Shown piece by piece: positions 41,352 to 51,142 of a DNA stretch of 64,000 nt. Numbering within the stretch: the first letter of the stretch is position 1; each line of letters begins with the position of its first letter. Origin of the DNA: an uncultured Bacteroides sp. (GTDB lineage Bacteria; Bacteroidota; Bacteroidia; Bacteroidales; Bacteroidaceae). Location: assembly GCA_905203765.1 (NCBI GenBank), contig CAJKXC010000010.1, forward strand, positions 1 through 64,000, written 5' to 3'. Under the pieces are notes generated by a model, which did no database searches, had not been told where the DNA came from, and worked only from the letters and a program-made list of their open reading frames with translations. Made by a program: the position numbers and the translations under genes.

Positions 41352-43712
41352 ATGAAGAAAATCACATGCATTCTGTTCCTTTTCCTCTGTCTGCTTCAGA
41401 CGGGCGCAACGGCACAGAATAAAGTTATCCTATCGGGAACTGTTACCGACAAACAGGGCGCCCCCCTGCCGCAAGTGACGATTGCAGTGGAAAACACCAC
41501 TTCCGGCACCTACACGGACGACAACGGACGATACTCCCTGTCCGTCATCCCCGGCAAACATACATTGGTGGTGTCCTACGTGGGCTATCAAACCCTGAAA
41601 ACTTCCCTCAACATCCTGCAAAACAAGAAAGCGGACTTCACCCTCGAAGAAAGTTCCGTCACCCTCAACTCGGTCGAGGTGTACGGCAAAACACAGACGC
41701 AGCGGGTGAAGGAAGGCGCCTTCGCCGTCAACGCACTCGATATTAAACCGATTGTAAACTCACTGAACAACCTGAACAGCCTGGTGAACCGCACCACCGG
41801 CATCAAGGTAAGAGAAGAAGGCGGAGTAGGTTCGGACTTCGACCTCTCCATCAACGGAATGTCCGGCAACTCTATCCGCTACTTCCTGGACGGAGTGCCC
41901 CTGGACACCAAAGGGAGCGAGGTATCACTGGCAAACCTGCCGGTGAACATCATCGACCGCATCGAGATATACAAAGGAGTAGTCCCCGCCAGCCTGGGTA
42001 CGGATGCCCTGGGCGGCGCCATCAACATCATCACCAAGCAGGAAAAGACCAACTACCTGGACGTGTCCTACGGCATCGGCTCCTTCCACACGCATAAAGC
42101 GGACTTGAACGCACAGTTCGTGGAGCCTAAGACGGGACTGATTATAAAGCCCACCATCGGAGTAAACTACTCCAAGAACGACTATATGATGAAAGATGTC
42201 GAAGTATGGAACGAAGACGTGCGCAAGTACATCCTGAGCAACCGCAGGCGTTTTCACGACGACTACCTCTCGTTGCTGGGACAAGTGGAAGTGGGCTTTG
42301 CCAACAAGTCGTGGGCGGATGCCTTCTTCGTATCGGGCTCCTACTCCAAAGTCAATAAAGAGTTGCAGACCGGTTCCGTTCAAAGCAAGGTCTACGGCAT
42401 GGCCGAAAGGGAATCGGATGCCTGGAACGTTTCGGCACGCTATCAGAAGCATAACTTCATTTTGGAGAATATGCAACTGAACGCTTTCCTGTCCCATACC
42501 TGGGACCACTCGCTGACAACGGACACGGCATACCGCAAGTACGACTGGAACGGCGACTATATCGTAAGCTCGCGCAATGAGATTACAGGACGCGGACGCT
42601 CCATCCGCCACTATAAACGCCCGTTGACCATCGCCCGTGCCAACCTGGACTACCAGTTGGACCACCATCACAGCTTCAACCTGAACTACCTGCTGAGCCG
42701 CACGGGAAACAATCGCTACGACGAAGTGGACACCGACTTTGAAGCCGCCAACGACGTCCTGGCAAAGCATGTGCTGGGTTTCTCCTACAACCAGTCCTTC
42801 CTCGACGGCAGGATGAACAACACCTTCTTCGCCAAGGAGTACATCAACCACCTGAACATCCGGCAAACGGACTTGCCCAGCATCACCGGTTCCAAGACCA
42901 CAAGCGGCTCCATAACCAAGGAGTACTACGGGTATGGTGCCGGCTCGCGCTTCACGCTCGTAGAACCTCTCTCCATCAAGCTCTCCTATGAACACAGCGT
43001 CCGCCTGCCCCTTGCCCGCGAGTTGCTGGGCAACGGTACTACCGTCTATGCCAACGTAGCGCTGAATCCCGAAAGCAGCGACAACGTCAATCTGGGAATC
43101 TTCGGCACGTGGCATCCGGCATCGGGGCATACCATATACTACGAGGCAAACGGGTTTCTCCGCTATGTGGACGACTACATACAAGCCACCGTATCGGAGA
43201 AGGAAGGCATGATGCAATACGAAAACGTTCCGGCGGTCAACATCAAGGGCATAGAGGGAGAAGTGCGCTACGACTGGCTGGGCAAACTGCAACTGGCTAC
43301 CAACGTCAGCTTCCAGGAAGCCCGCGACCAGCGGAAATACAAGACCGACGGCAAGCCATCGGCTACCTACAATAACCGTGTGCCCAACCGCCCGTGGCTC
43401 TTCGGCAGCGCCGAGGCAAGCTATGCGTTCCGCAACGTGGTGCTGCCCGAAAGCAAGTTACGCCTGGGCTGCACCTACCAGTGGGTGCATTGGTTCTTCC
43501 TGACATGGGAAGCCTACGGCTCCCGCGACAGTAAAGCCCGCATCCCGGCACAGCACATCTACAGCGCCGACATGACTTACTCGTGGAAGCGCGGACGATA
43601 CAACCTCTCACTGGAATGCGTAAACATATTAGATAAGCTGGCTTACGACAACTACAAGTTGCAGAAACCCGGCCGTTCCTTCTTTGCTAAATTCAGATTA
43701 TTTATTAACTAA
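41352..43712 (+). CDS. TonB-dependent receptor with carboxypeptidase-like N-terminal domain
   Basis: 786 residues: signal peptide, CarboxypepD_reg-like beta-sandwich (VILSGTVTDKQGAPLPQVTI, then YTDDNGRYSL) at about 25-105, plug domain (INGMSGNSIRYFLDGVPLDT, IDRIEIYKGVVPASLGTDAL, GGAINIITK), then a barrel ending NLSLECVNILDKLAYDNYKL and FFAKFRLFIN. Distinct from the two BtuB-like receptors, which lack the N-terminal domain; overall closer to haem/siderophore receptors such as HmuR. Riboswitch control points to a corrinoid or cobalt-related ligand. First gene of the operon. Confidence 0.9.
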   Translation: MKKITCILFLFLCLLQTGATAQNKVILSGTVTDKQGAPLPQVTIAVENTTSGTYTDDNGRYSLSVIPGKHTLVVSYVGYQTLKTSLNILQNKKADFTLEESSVTLNSVEVYGKTQTQRVKEGAFAVNALDIKPIVNSLNNLNSLVNRTTGIKVREEGGVGSDFDLSINGMSGNSIRYFLDGVPLDTKGSEVSLANLPVNIIDRIEIYKGVVPASLGTDALGGAINIITKQEKTNYLDVSYGIGSFHTHKADLNAQFVEPKTGLIIKPTIGVNYSKNDYMMKDVEVWNEDVRKYILSNRRRFHDDYLSLLGQVEVGFANKSWADAFFVSGSYSKVNKELQTGSVQSKVYGMAERESDAWNVSARYQKHNFILENMQLNAFLSHTWDHSLTTDTAYRKYDWNGDYIVSSRNEITGRGRSIRHYKRPLTIARANLDYQLDHHHSFNLNYLLSRTGNNRYDEVDTDFEAANDVLAKHVLGFSYNQSFLDGRMNNTFFAKEYINHLNIRQTDLPSITGSKTTSGSITKEYYGYGAGSRFTLVEPLSIKLSYEHSVRLPLARELLGNGTTVYANVALNPESSDNVNLGIFGTWHPASGHTIYYEANGFLRYVDDYIQATVSEKEGMMQYENVPAVNIKGIEGEVRYDWLGKLQLATNVSFQEARDQRKYKTDGKPSATYNNRVPNRPWLFGSAEASYAFRNVVLPESKLRLGCTYQWVHWFFLTWEAYGSRDSKARIPAQHIYSADMTYSWKRGRYNLSLECVNILDKLAYDNYKLQKPGRSFFAKFRLFIN

Positions 43713-43727
43713 CAAATTGTTATTCAA

Positions 43728-45044
43728 ATGAAAAAGTTACAGTTATTATTCAGTTTCCTTATGGTCATGGCTATGACCGTATCGTTCAGTGCATGTTCCG
43801 ACGACGATCCAGTCAAGAAAGAAGAACCGACACCCAATCCCGAACCGGATCCCGATCCTACTCCGGAGAAGCCCAACTACCACTTCGACATCTTCATGAG
43901 CATAGATAAGCATGGTGGCATGAACCAGGGTAACGGTACCATCGTAAAGAGCGTAGATGCCCTTACCGCCGACCAAAACATCATCGACATCAAGAACGAT
44001 GGCGTTGAGTTCAATAATAAGGAAGGCAACAACGTTTACTCCATGGAAAACATCGTCAAAGGAAAGTATTACTACCAAGTGCCTAACTCCGGCGAACGCT
44101 TCACCAAGTTGCAGGTCTTAGGAAACTCTGTTGTAGTCAAGCAAGACCAGCCTTTCGTAAAGAACACCTATAAAGTGCGTTCCTACACACATGCCTGGCT
44201 TGACGACAATACCCTTATCATCATGGCAGCCAACGGTGATTCCGACAAGATTATCTGGACCAAACTGAATGCCGATGATATGAGAATCCTTGATGAAGGA
44301 ACTTTGGACGACCTTCCTCTCCCCGAGAATGCCAAGGCATTCACTACTTCAGGCATCCTTACTTATAACGAAAAGTCAGGCAAACTCTTCTACTTCTACT
44401 ACGGCAAGGACAAGGCAGGTAGAGGTAAAGCAACTTCTTACTTCCTGACGGCTACCATCAACCCTTCAACAATGAAGGTAGAAACTAACACCCTCAACAC
44501 CCTTGCTGCCGAAATGGCAGGAAGCGCCTACGGAGAACTGTTGCAGAACTGCGTGATGTATGATGAAGACGGCAACCTCTATCTGGCAGCGTTCACTGAT
44601 GCCAATGACATGGAACAAGGACACCTGCTGCGCATCAAGAAGGGAGAGGTGGACTTCGATAACACTTACGAAGGCTATCCCGACGCTGACGGCAAGTTGC
44701 TTACCGTTCAGTACCTGGGCAATGGCAAAGCATTGATATATGCACGTAACGACGCTGCCGGAACTGCTATCGATGATTATAGCCACTATTACGCAATCGT
44801 AGACCTTACTACCGGAAGCAGAACACGCTTAAGCTGCGACGGAAAAGAAATAGCCTACAGCGGCGGACGCTTTGCACAACGCACCGTAGTTGTTGACGGA
44901 AAGGCTTATATCGGCGTAAACACGAAAGATACCAATCCTTGCATCTACATCTACGACATTGCAACCGGCAAGGTAGAGAAAGGCGTGGAAATTGCAGAAG
45001 GCTATTACTTCGACATCCTCAGAGTGATAGAAAACGATAAATAA
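43728..45044 (+). CDS. DUF4374-type lipoprotein, predicted surface beta-propeller
   Basis: 438 residues. Lipoprotein signal (MKKLQLLFSFLMVMAMTVSF then SAC), mature N-terminus CSDDDP matching the Bacteroides surface-export signal, a proline-rich linker (EPTPNPEPDPDPTPEKP), then repeated beta-blades typical of DUF4374 proteins. Its place behind a TonB receptor is that of a surface ligand-capture protein such as BtuG (corrinoid) or HmuY (haem). Which ligand is bound cannot be read from the sequence. Confidence 0.8.
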   Translation: MKKLQLLFSFLMVMAMTVSFSACSDDDPVKKEEPTPNPEPDPDPTPEKPNYHFDIFMSIDKHGGMNQGNGTIVKSVDALTADQNIIDIKNDGVEFNNKEGNNVYSMENIVKGKYYYQVPNSGERFTKLQVLGNSVVVKQDQPFVKNTYKVRSYTHAWLDDNTLIIMAANGDSDKIIWTKLNADDMRILDEGTLDDLPLPENAKAFTTSGILTYNEKSGKLFYFYYGKDKAGRGKATSYFLTATINPSTMKVETNTLNTLAAEMAGSAYGELLQNCVMYDEDGNLYLAAFTDANDMEQGHLLRIKKGEVDFDNTYEGYPDADGKLLTVQYLGNGKALIYARNDAAGTAIDDYSHYYAIVDLTTGSRTRLSCDGKEIAYSGGRFAQRTVVVDGKAYIGVNTKDTNPCIYIYDIATGKVEKGVEIAEGYYFDILRVIENDK

Positions 45045-45055
45045 TAAGCCGGTTC

Positions 45056-46003
45056 ATGAAAAAAGTATTCTCTCTCTTAATGATAATGACTGTCTCCCTC
45101 CTCTGCCATGCGCATGGGGGAGATAATCATGAACATAGCGATATGCTGGCAAGTATGAAACCCGGAGACAAAGCCGCCCTGCTTATGGTGCACTTCGGTA
45201 CGACGCACGACGATACCCGCGCGCTGACCATCGATGCCATCAATGCTAAGGCACAGTCCGCCTTCCCCGAACTGAAGTTCCAGGAAGCTTATACCTCACG
45301 CATCATTATCCGCCGGCTCCGGGAGCGCGGCATCGATAAGATTACTCCCCTCGAAGCCCTGCTGCGCCTGCGTGGCGAAGGCTATACGCACATCATTGTG
45401 CAGAGTACCAACATCATCGAAGGTGTGGAGATGGAATCCCTGCGCCGTGATGTAAAAAGCGTGCTGCCCTTCTTCAAGGAAATCCGCGTGGGCACTCCCC
45501 TGCTCTACTCCACGGAAGATGCCGGGAAGGTGGTAGAGATACTGGGCAACCGGCTCGACGCACCCGTACAAGGCAAGAAGGCAGCGAAAGAAAACTTCGT
45601 CCTCGTAGGTCATGGCACTTATACCCCCAGCACCGCCATCTACAGTCAGATGGACTATATGTTGAAGGCTGCCGGACGGACGAACTTCCACGTAGGCACC
45701 ATCGAGGGTTATCCCACTTTCGACACCATGCTGGCACAACTGAAAGCGGCGAAGGCAAAGAAGGTAATGCTTGTTCCCTTTATGTTCGTTGCCGGCGACC
45801 ATGCCCAAAACGACATTGCCGGTGAATGGAAGGAAGCACTCGAAAAAGAAGGCTTCACCGTCAGCGCACTCCTCGAAGGCTTGGGACAAGTACCCGAGAT
45901 ACAGGATATATTCATCGAACACATCCGTTTCGGACTGAAGCACCGCATACTGGACATCATGGAAAAGAAAGCGGCTTATGCTGCCGGGAAAGACCCTGAA
46001 TGA
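45056..46003 (+). CDS. Exported CbiK-type chelatase
   Basis: 315 residues with a cleavable signal (MKKVFSLLMIMTVSLLCHAH) followed by a His-rich segment HAHGGDNHEHSDM. The chelatase core: ALLMVHFGTTHDDTRALTID, FVLVGHGTYTPST and MLVPFMFVAGDHAQNDIAGE with the two metal-ligand histidines of CbiK. No lipobox, so it is probably periplasmic. The His-rich start could deliver metal. It lies 11 bp after the DUF4374 gene and 16 bp before the CobN-like gene, inside the riboswitch-controlled operon. Confidence 0.85.
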   Translation: MKKVFSLLMIMTVSLLCHAHGGDNHEHSDMLASMKPGDKAALLMVHFGTTHDDTRALTIDAINAKAQSAFPELKFQEAYTSRIIIRRLRERGIDKITPLEALLRLRGEGYTHIIVQSTNIIEGVEMESLRRDVKSVLPFFKEIRVGTPLLYSTEDAGKVVEILGNRLDAPVQGKKAAKENFVLVGHGTYTPSTAIYSQMDYMLKAAGRTNFHVGTIEGYPTFDTMLAQLKAAKAKKVMLVPFMFVAGDHAQNDIAGEWKEALEKEGFTVSALLEGLGQVPEIQDIFIEHIRFGLKHRILDIMEKKAAYAAGKDPE

Positions 46004-46019
46004 ATGAAACGTCTTCCTT

Positions 46020-49000
46020 ATGAATAGAAAAAGCATCGCAATCCTACTTGGCAGTGCTGTTATACTGATAGCAGCCTGCTTTGCAGCTTACCAATACTGG
46101 TGGGCACCTACCCGCATCCTCATCATCAACCCCACCCTTGCACAGGCAGCGGACATCGCGCTGAACAATGATTGCGACCGGATAGAGGTGACCTCACTCA
46201 AGAAAGAAGACGTGAAAGACCTTTCCGGCTACGATGCCATCATGATGTACAGCAGAGGATTATTCCTGGATGAAACGCAAATAGCCGAACTGGACAGGGT
46301 GGCTGCCAAAGGCGTGCCCATATTCACTAACACGCTGCGCAACTTCACCTTTGCCTCCAACCACAATATCACCGACGAAGACCAGGCTACCCTGCGCGAG
46401 TACTTCAGGAACGGCAACAAACACAACTACCGGAATGCCCTGCGCTACCTGCGCCATCTTGCCACTCCGCAGCGATGGGGGTATCAGGACTACGAAGCTC
46501 CGGTTCCCCTGCTGGAGAATATGTACTATCACCGCGAGTACGGGCGCTACTTCAAGACTCCGCAAGAAGTGACCGACTACCTGAAACAGAAGAATCTTTA
46601 TCACGAGGGCGGTCGCAACCTCGCCTTTATATCAGGGCTCAACTTCCCGATGGAAGGTAACCGCGCCCATGTAGATACCCTCATATCCCGCCTGACCGAA
46701 GCGGGATTCAATGTCTATCCCTTCACCGCAGGCGGTGCGGAGAGGGCAAAGATGATACGCTCGCTCCACCCCGACGGGTTGGTCTACCTACCGATGGGAC
46801 GCCTGGGCAACGACTCGCTCATCAACTGGCTGCACCAAGAGAACATACCGCTCTTCATGCCCTTCCCCCTGATACAGCCCCACGAAGAATGGCTGGATAA
46901 GAATATTCCGGTCAGCGGCGGCACACTGACCGCCCGTATCGTAGTGCCCGAAATAGACGGCGGCATGGCTCCCCTCTGCATTGCCACACAGAACGAGAAC
47001 GAGAAAGGCTATTACCTGTACACCGCCGAAATGGAACGGGTCGATGCACTGGTAGACCACATCAGCAAATACATGGCGCTGCGTGATATGCCCAACAAGG
47101 AGAAACGCGTTGCCATCTGCTACTTCAAGACACCCGGCAAGGATGCTTTGCTGGCAAGCGGCATGGAAGTCATTCCCTCGCTCTACAACTTCCTGAAACG
47201 GTTGCGCAGCGAAGGATACGACGTCGGCACTCTGCCTGCCGGTGTAGAGGAATTCGGCAAGCGGATTCACCGCGACGGTTCCGTCATGGGCTCGTATGCC
47301 AAAGGGGCACAGGAAGAATTCCTGAGAACAGCGCATCCCGTATGGTTATCCGCCGGACAATACGAACAATGGGCGCACGAAGTGCTTCTGCCGGAGAAGT
47401 ACAAGGAAGTGACCGACCGATACGGCGACGCTCCCGGCAACCTGCTGGCTACGAAAGACAGCCTTGCCGTTGCCTGCCTGCAATTCGGCAATGTACTGCT
47501 GTTTCCCCAGCCCCGTCCGGCATTGGGCGACGATGAGTTCAAGCTGGTGCACGGCATGCCGGTAGCACCTCCGCACAGCTACCTGGCGGCTTACCTCTAT
47601 ATGCTGAAAGGATTCAAGGCGGATGCGCTTATCCACTTCGGCACCCACGGCAATCTGGAATATACGCCCGGCAAGAACGTAGCGCAGTCACGCTCGGACT
47701 GGTCGGATGTATTAGTAGGCAACCTGCCGCACTTCTACTTCTATACCACCGGAAACGTAGGCGAAGGCATCATCGCCAAGCGCCGCACGCACGCCGTACT
47801 GGTGACCTACCTGACTCCGCCCTATGCCGAAAGCGGAATGCGCCAACGCTACTCCGCCCTGCTCGAAGATATTCATAAGGTATTGGACGAAGGTACGGAA
47901 AAGCACCGGATGCTGGGTGTGCGCATCAAGAAAGAAGCCATGCGCCTGGGCTTGCATCGCGACCTCGACCTTGACTCCGTTCCCGGCAAGCCTTATACAG
48001 CCGAAGAACTGGAACGGCTGGATGCCTTCACCGAAGAGATAGCCAACGAAAAGATGCAGGGCGCCTACTACACAATGGACGAACCATACTCCGCCCGCGA
48101 CCTGCTGACAACGACCCTCGCCGTTGCCGCCGACCCGTTGGCATATGAAACCGCCCGCAAGGACCGCGACAAGGGAAAGATTACCACCGGACAACTGCAA
48201 GACTTCACCTACATCGCCCACCATTATCTGCCCACTGCCAGGAAGCGACTGACCGACTTGCTACAGAACCCGCCCCGCGATACCGCCTCCGTTGCCCCTG
48301 AGCTGCGCCCCGCCCTGCTCTACCGCGAGCAACTGATGGCATCGCCCGCAAACGAACTGAATGTCATGGTGCGTGCACTGGGCGGCGGCACCGTGTTCCC
48401 CGCTCCCGGCGGTGACCCGGTACTGAATCCGAATGTACTGCCCACCGGACGAAATATGTACAGCATCAATGCCGAAAACACCCCGAACCCTCGTGCCTGG
48501 GAAGACGGCAAGCGTCTGGCAGAAGCCACGTTGAAGCAATACATCAGCAAACACGGCGAATATCCCCGGAAAGTAAGCTACACTTTCTGGGCGGGTGAGT
48601 TCATCAATACCGAAGGCGCCACCCTGGCACAGGTATTCTGGATGCTCGGCGTAGAGCCCGTACGCGACGAACAGGGAAGAGTGGTAGACCTGAAACTGGT
48701 ACCGAGCCAAGAGCTGGGACGCCCACGCGTCAACGTCCTGGTGCAGGTATCGGGACAGCTTCGCGACATAGCCGGCTCCCGCCTGAAACTACTGACCGAC
48801 GCCGTACGCCTGGCATCGGAAGCCAAAGACGAAGCCTATCCCAACTACGCCGCATCGGGCACCCTGCTGCAAGAGAAACTGCTGGTAGAGAAAGGCGCAT
48901 CGCCCAAGCGTGCCCGCGAAATGTCCGTAATGCGTGTGTTCGGTCCTGTGAACAGTGGCTACAGCACCGGCATGATGGCATACACCGAGCACAGCGGTTC

Positions 49001-49928
49001 GTGGGACGACGAAAAGGAGATAGCCCAAGGCTACCTTAATAATATGGGCGCCGCTTATGGCGACGACAGCAATTGGGGGGATGTGCAGGAAGGTTTGTTT
49101 GCCTCTGCCCTCTCCGAGACAGATGTCGTCATCCAGCCGCGCCAAAGCAATACGTGGGGACCTATTTCACTGGACCACGTGTATGAATTTACAGGCGGAC
49201 TGTCCCTTACCGTCAAGACCGTAACGGGCAAGGAACCGGAAGCCTACATGGCGGACTATCGCAACCGTACCAACCGCCGTATGCAGGATGCCAAAGAAGC
49301 CATCGCCGTAGAAACACGCTCCACCATCCTGAACCCGACGTACATACAGGAACGGATGAAAGGCGGAGAGGGCACGGCACAGATGTTCGGCGAAATCTTC
49401 CGCAACATCTTCGGCTGGCACGTCATGCGCCCCTCGGCGATGGATAGGGAACTCTTCAACGACTTGTACAAGATGTACGTGCTGGACGAAAACAAGCTGG
49501 GCATCCACGAATACTTTCTCCGCGTCAATCCCGCCGCCTTCCAGGCAATGACGGCAGTAATGCTGGAGAGCGTCCGCAAAGGATATTGGAAAGCAACGGA
49601 AGAGCAGTTAAAGACCACCGCCGCCCTGCACGCAGAGACCACCCGACAGAAGGGTGCCGCCTGCACCGAGTTCGTATGCGACAACCCCAAGCTGCAAGCC
49701 TTCGTTGCCAACCAACTGGATAGCAAAGCGAAACAAGACTACAACCAACAAATGAAAGCCGTACACGAAGCCGCCGCCGGCGGAAAAGACGTGGTGCTGA
49801 AAGAACAAAACCTGACCTCGGAACAGGAGATGCACAAGCATACCATCAACGGTATCATCATCGGCGTAGTGGTAGTGATGGCTTTCGCAGGACTGGTGGT
49901 GCTACTGAAAAGAAGAAAGAAAGAGTAA
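46020..49928 (+). CDS. Membrane-anchored CobN-like chelatase (HmuS-like)
   Basis: 1302 residues of the CobN/Mg-chelatase H-subunit family, for example LIHFGTHGNLEYTPGKNVAQ, GGGTVFPAPGGDP, SYTFWAGEFINTEGATLAQV, FGPVNSGYSTGMMAY and QSNTWGPISLDHVYEFTGGL. It has an N-terminal membrane segment (IAILLGSAVILIAACFAAY) and a C-terminal one (GIIIGVVVVMAFAGLVVLL) with a basic tail, so the catalytic part should face the periplasm. This plan, and the three genes that follow, match HmuS of the haem hmu operons, a CobN-like protein reported to remove iron from haem. CobS/CobT AAA partners of aerobic cobaltochelatase are absent. Riboswitch control suggests a cobalt or corrinoid role here. Confidence 0.87.
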   Translation: MNRKSIAILLGSAVILIAACFAAYQYWWAPTRILIINPTLAQAADIALNNDCDRIEVTSLKKEDVKDLSGYDAIMMYSRGLFLDETQIAELDRVAAKGVPIFTNTLRNFTFASNHNITDEDQATLREYFRNGNKHNYRNALRYLRHLATPQRWGYQDYEAPVPLLENMYYHREYGRYFKTPQEVTDYLKQKNLYHEGGRNLAFISGLNFPMEGNRAHVDTLISRLTEAGFNVYPFTAGGAERAKMIRSLHPDGLVYLPMGRLGNDSLINWLHQENIPLFMPFPLIQPHEEWLDKNIPVSGGTLTARIVVPEIDGGMAPLCIATQNENEKGYYLYTAEMERVDALVDHISKYMALRDMPNKEKRVAICYFKTPGKDALLASGMEVIPSLYNFLKRLRSEGYDVGTLPAGVEEFGKRIHRDGSVMGSYAKGAQEEFLRTAHPVWLSAGQYEQWAHEVLLPEKYKEVTDRYGDAPGNLLATKDSLAVACLQFGNVLLFPQPRPALGDDEFKLVHGMPVAPPHSYLAAYLYMLKGFKADALIHFGTHGNLEYTPGKNVAQSRSDWSDVLVGNLPHFYFYTTGNVGEGIIAKRRTHAVLVTYLTPPYAESGMRQRYSALLEDIHKVLDEGTEKHRMLGVRIKKEAMRLGLHRDLDLDSVPGKPYTAEELERLDAFTEEIANEKMQGAYYTMDEPYSARDLLTTTLAVAADPLAYETARKDRDKGKITTGQLQDFTYIAHHYLPTARKRLTDLLQNPPRDTASVAPELRPALLYREQLMASPANELNVMVRALGGGTVFPAPGGDPVLNPNVLPTGRNMYSINAENTPNPRAWEDGKRLAEATLKQYISKHGEYPRKVSYTFWAGEFINTEGATLAQVFWMLGVEPVRDEQGRVVDLKLVPSQELGRPRVNVLVQVSGQLRDIAGSRLKLLTDAVRLASEAKDEAYPNYAASGTLLQEKLLVEKGASPKRAREMSVMRVFGPVNSGYSTGMMAYTEHSGSWDDEKEIAQGYLNNMGAAYGDDSNWGDVQEGLFASALSETDVVIQPRQSNTWGPISLDHVYEFTGGLSLTVKTVTGKEPEAYMADYRNRTNRRMQDAKEAIAVETRSTILNPTYIQERMKGGEGTAQMFGEIFRNIFGWHVMRPSAMDRELFNDLYKMYVLDENKLGIHEYFLRVNPAAFQAMTAVMLESVRKGYWKATEEQLKTTAALHAETTRQKGAACTEFVCDNPKLQAFVANQLDSKAKQDYNQQMKAVHEAAAGGKDVVLKEQNLTSEQEMHKHTINGIIIGVVVVMAFAGLVVLLKRRKKE

Positions 49929-49936
49929 TATAAGGT

Positions 49937-50494
49937 ATGGAATACGTTATACACCTGTTGGCTATCTTCATCGCTATCAACTTCCTGCTGAAAGCAGGCT
50001 TCTATTCCCGCCGGGGGATACTGGCGGTAGCGGCAGGCTGTGCCTTGTTCACCTGGCTGGTGACGCCGTGGATGACGGAGCAGTCCAAGACAGTGATGGC
50101 AGCCTTCTTCGCTTCGCGTGCGCAGATGCTGAACCTCTCCGTTTGCGTCACGCTGGAAGCGGCACTGATGATTGCCTTCTGCTTCGACTGCTTTGCAGAG
50201 ATGCGTACCCGCAACACTGTATTCAAGCAGGCAGTGACTTTATTCCTGAAGCTATACCCCGGTCTGTTGGCAGGCGGCGTCATCTGTTATGCACTGGCAT
50301 TGCTGTTGTTCTCCTTTCCGGGCATGGACTTCGGAAGCCTCTCGTGGATAGCAGCGCTCGCCGTATTCCTGACGGTGGGACTCGGAAGCCCGCTGCTCCG
50401 CCGCCTTATCGGAGACAGGGCGCTCCACCTCGAAGTGCTGTTCATTGTCAACATATTCATCGTCATACTAAGTATCATCGCCACCGGCTACTAA
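49937..50494 (+). CDS. HmuT-like inner-membrane protein
   Basis: 185 residues with about five membrane segments (YVIHLLAIFIAINFLLKAGF at the start, LSWIAALAVFLTVGLGSPLL and VLFIVNIFIVILSIIATGY at the end). No known catalytic motif. It sits 8 bp after the CobN-like gene and 24 bp before the ExbB-like gene, the place of hmuT in hmuSTUV-type operons. Function unknown. Confidence 0.72.
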   Translation: MEYVIHLLAIFIAINFLLKAGFYSRRGILAVAAGCALFTWLVTPWMTEQSKTVMAAFFASRAQMLNLSVCVTLEAALMIAFCFDCFAEMRTRNTVFKQAVTLFLKLYPGLLAGGVICYALALLLFSFPGMDFGSLSWIAALAVFLTVGLGSPLLRRLIGDRALHLEVLFIVNIFIVILSIIATGY

Positions 50495-50518
50495 TAACAA
50501 CAAAATAAGATCCTCATC

Positions 50519-51142
50519 ATGGAAACAATCTCAAATACCCTCTTCTGGATTTCCAACGGGCTACTGGTTCCCGTTATTGTCCTCTTGTTACTGTTCTTCC
50601 TCCGTGCCATTATCCTTGCCGGCGGTTTCTTCGGCGAATTCTACCAGCGGATGAAGTTGCAGAAGCAATTCACCGAAATGCTGGAAGGCATCAACAGTGG
50701 GAACATGGACGAACAGTTGCAACAGCTTCCCCTGGCAGGCAACTCCCCCCTCCTTCGTTGTCTGAAGAAATTGTCCGAACGCCGCGACAATACAGACTAC
50801 TGCGAACGCCTCCTTGCCAACTACGAAGTAGATGCTGAAAAGGAACTGGGACGCTCGCGCACCTTCATCAAACTGGGTCCCATGCTGGGACTGATGGGAA
50901 CGCTTATCCCGATGGGTCCCGCCCTCGTAGGACTTGCCACCGGAGACATTTCCTCGATGGCGTATAATATGCAGGTCGCTTTCGCCACTACCGTAGTGGG
51001 CATGGTCATCGCAGCCATCGGCGTGGTTACCCTGCAAGTAAAACAACGCTGGTACGCCCGCGAAATGAACGACCTGGAATACCTGTACAAAGTACTCAGC
51101 ACCTCTCCGACCGACTCTAACCCCATAACCTCCATCCAATGA
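50519..51142 (+). CDS. MotA/TolQ/ExbB-type proton channel (HmuU-like)
   Basis: 207 residues, three membrane segments. The C-terminal core SRTFIKLGPMLGLMGTLIPM, then GPALVGLATGDISSMAYNMQ and VAFATTVVGMVIAAIGVVTL, is the MotA/TolQ/ExbB signature that lines the proton path. Ends ATGA-overlapped with the DUF2149 gene, its likely partner. Such channels power distant proteins with proton flow; here the energised partner may be the anchored chelatase or the TonB-type receptor. Confidence 0.9.
   Translation: METISNTLFWISNGLLVPVIVLLLLFFLRAIILAGGFFGEFYQRMKLQKQFTEMLEGINSGNMDEQLQQLPLAGNSPLLRCLKKLSERRDNTDYCERLLANYEVDAEKELGRSRTFIKLGPMLGLMGTLIPMGPALVGLATGDISSMAYNMQVAFATTVVGMVIAAIGVVTLQVKQRWYAREMNDLEYLYKVLSTSPTDSNPITSIQ

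Noticed and set aside
41925..43292. 455-codon open frame on the minus strand inside the TonB receptor
   Set aside because: Antisense shadow of a strongly supported receptor. Similar long shadows in 38001-39215 (minus), 35280-36581 (plus) and 56714-57868 (minus) were dropped for the same reason.
46020..49928. Calling the large protein a classical aerobic cobaltochelatase CobN
   Set aside because: It is anchored at both ends and no CobS/CobT AAA partners are seen, while CbiG and CbiD show the anaerobic route; the HmuS-like reading fits better.
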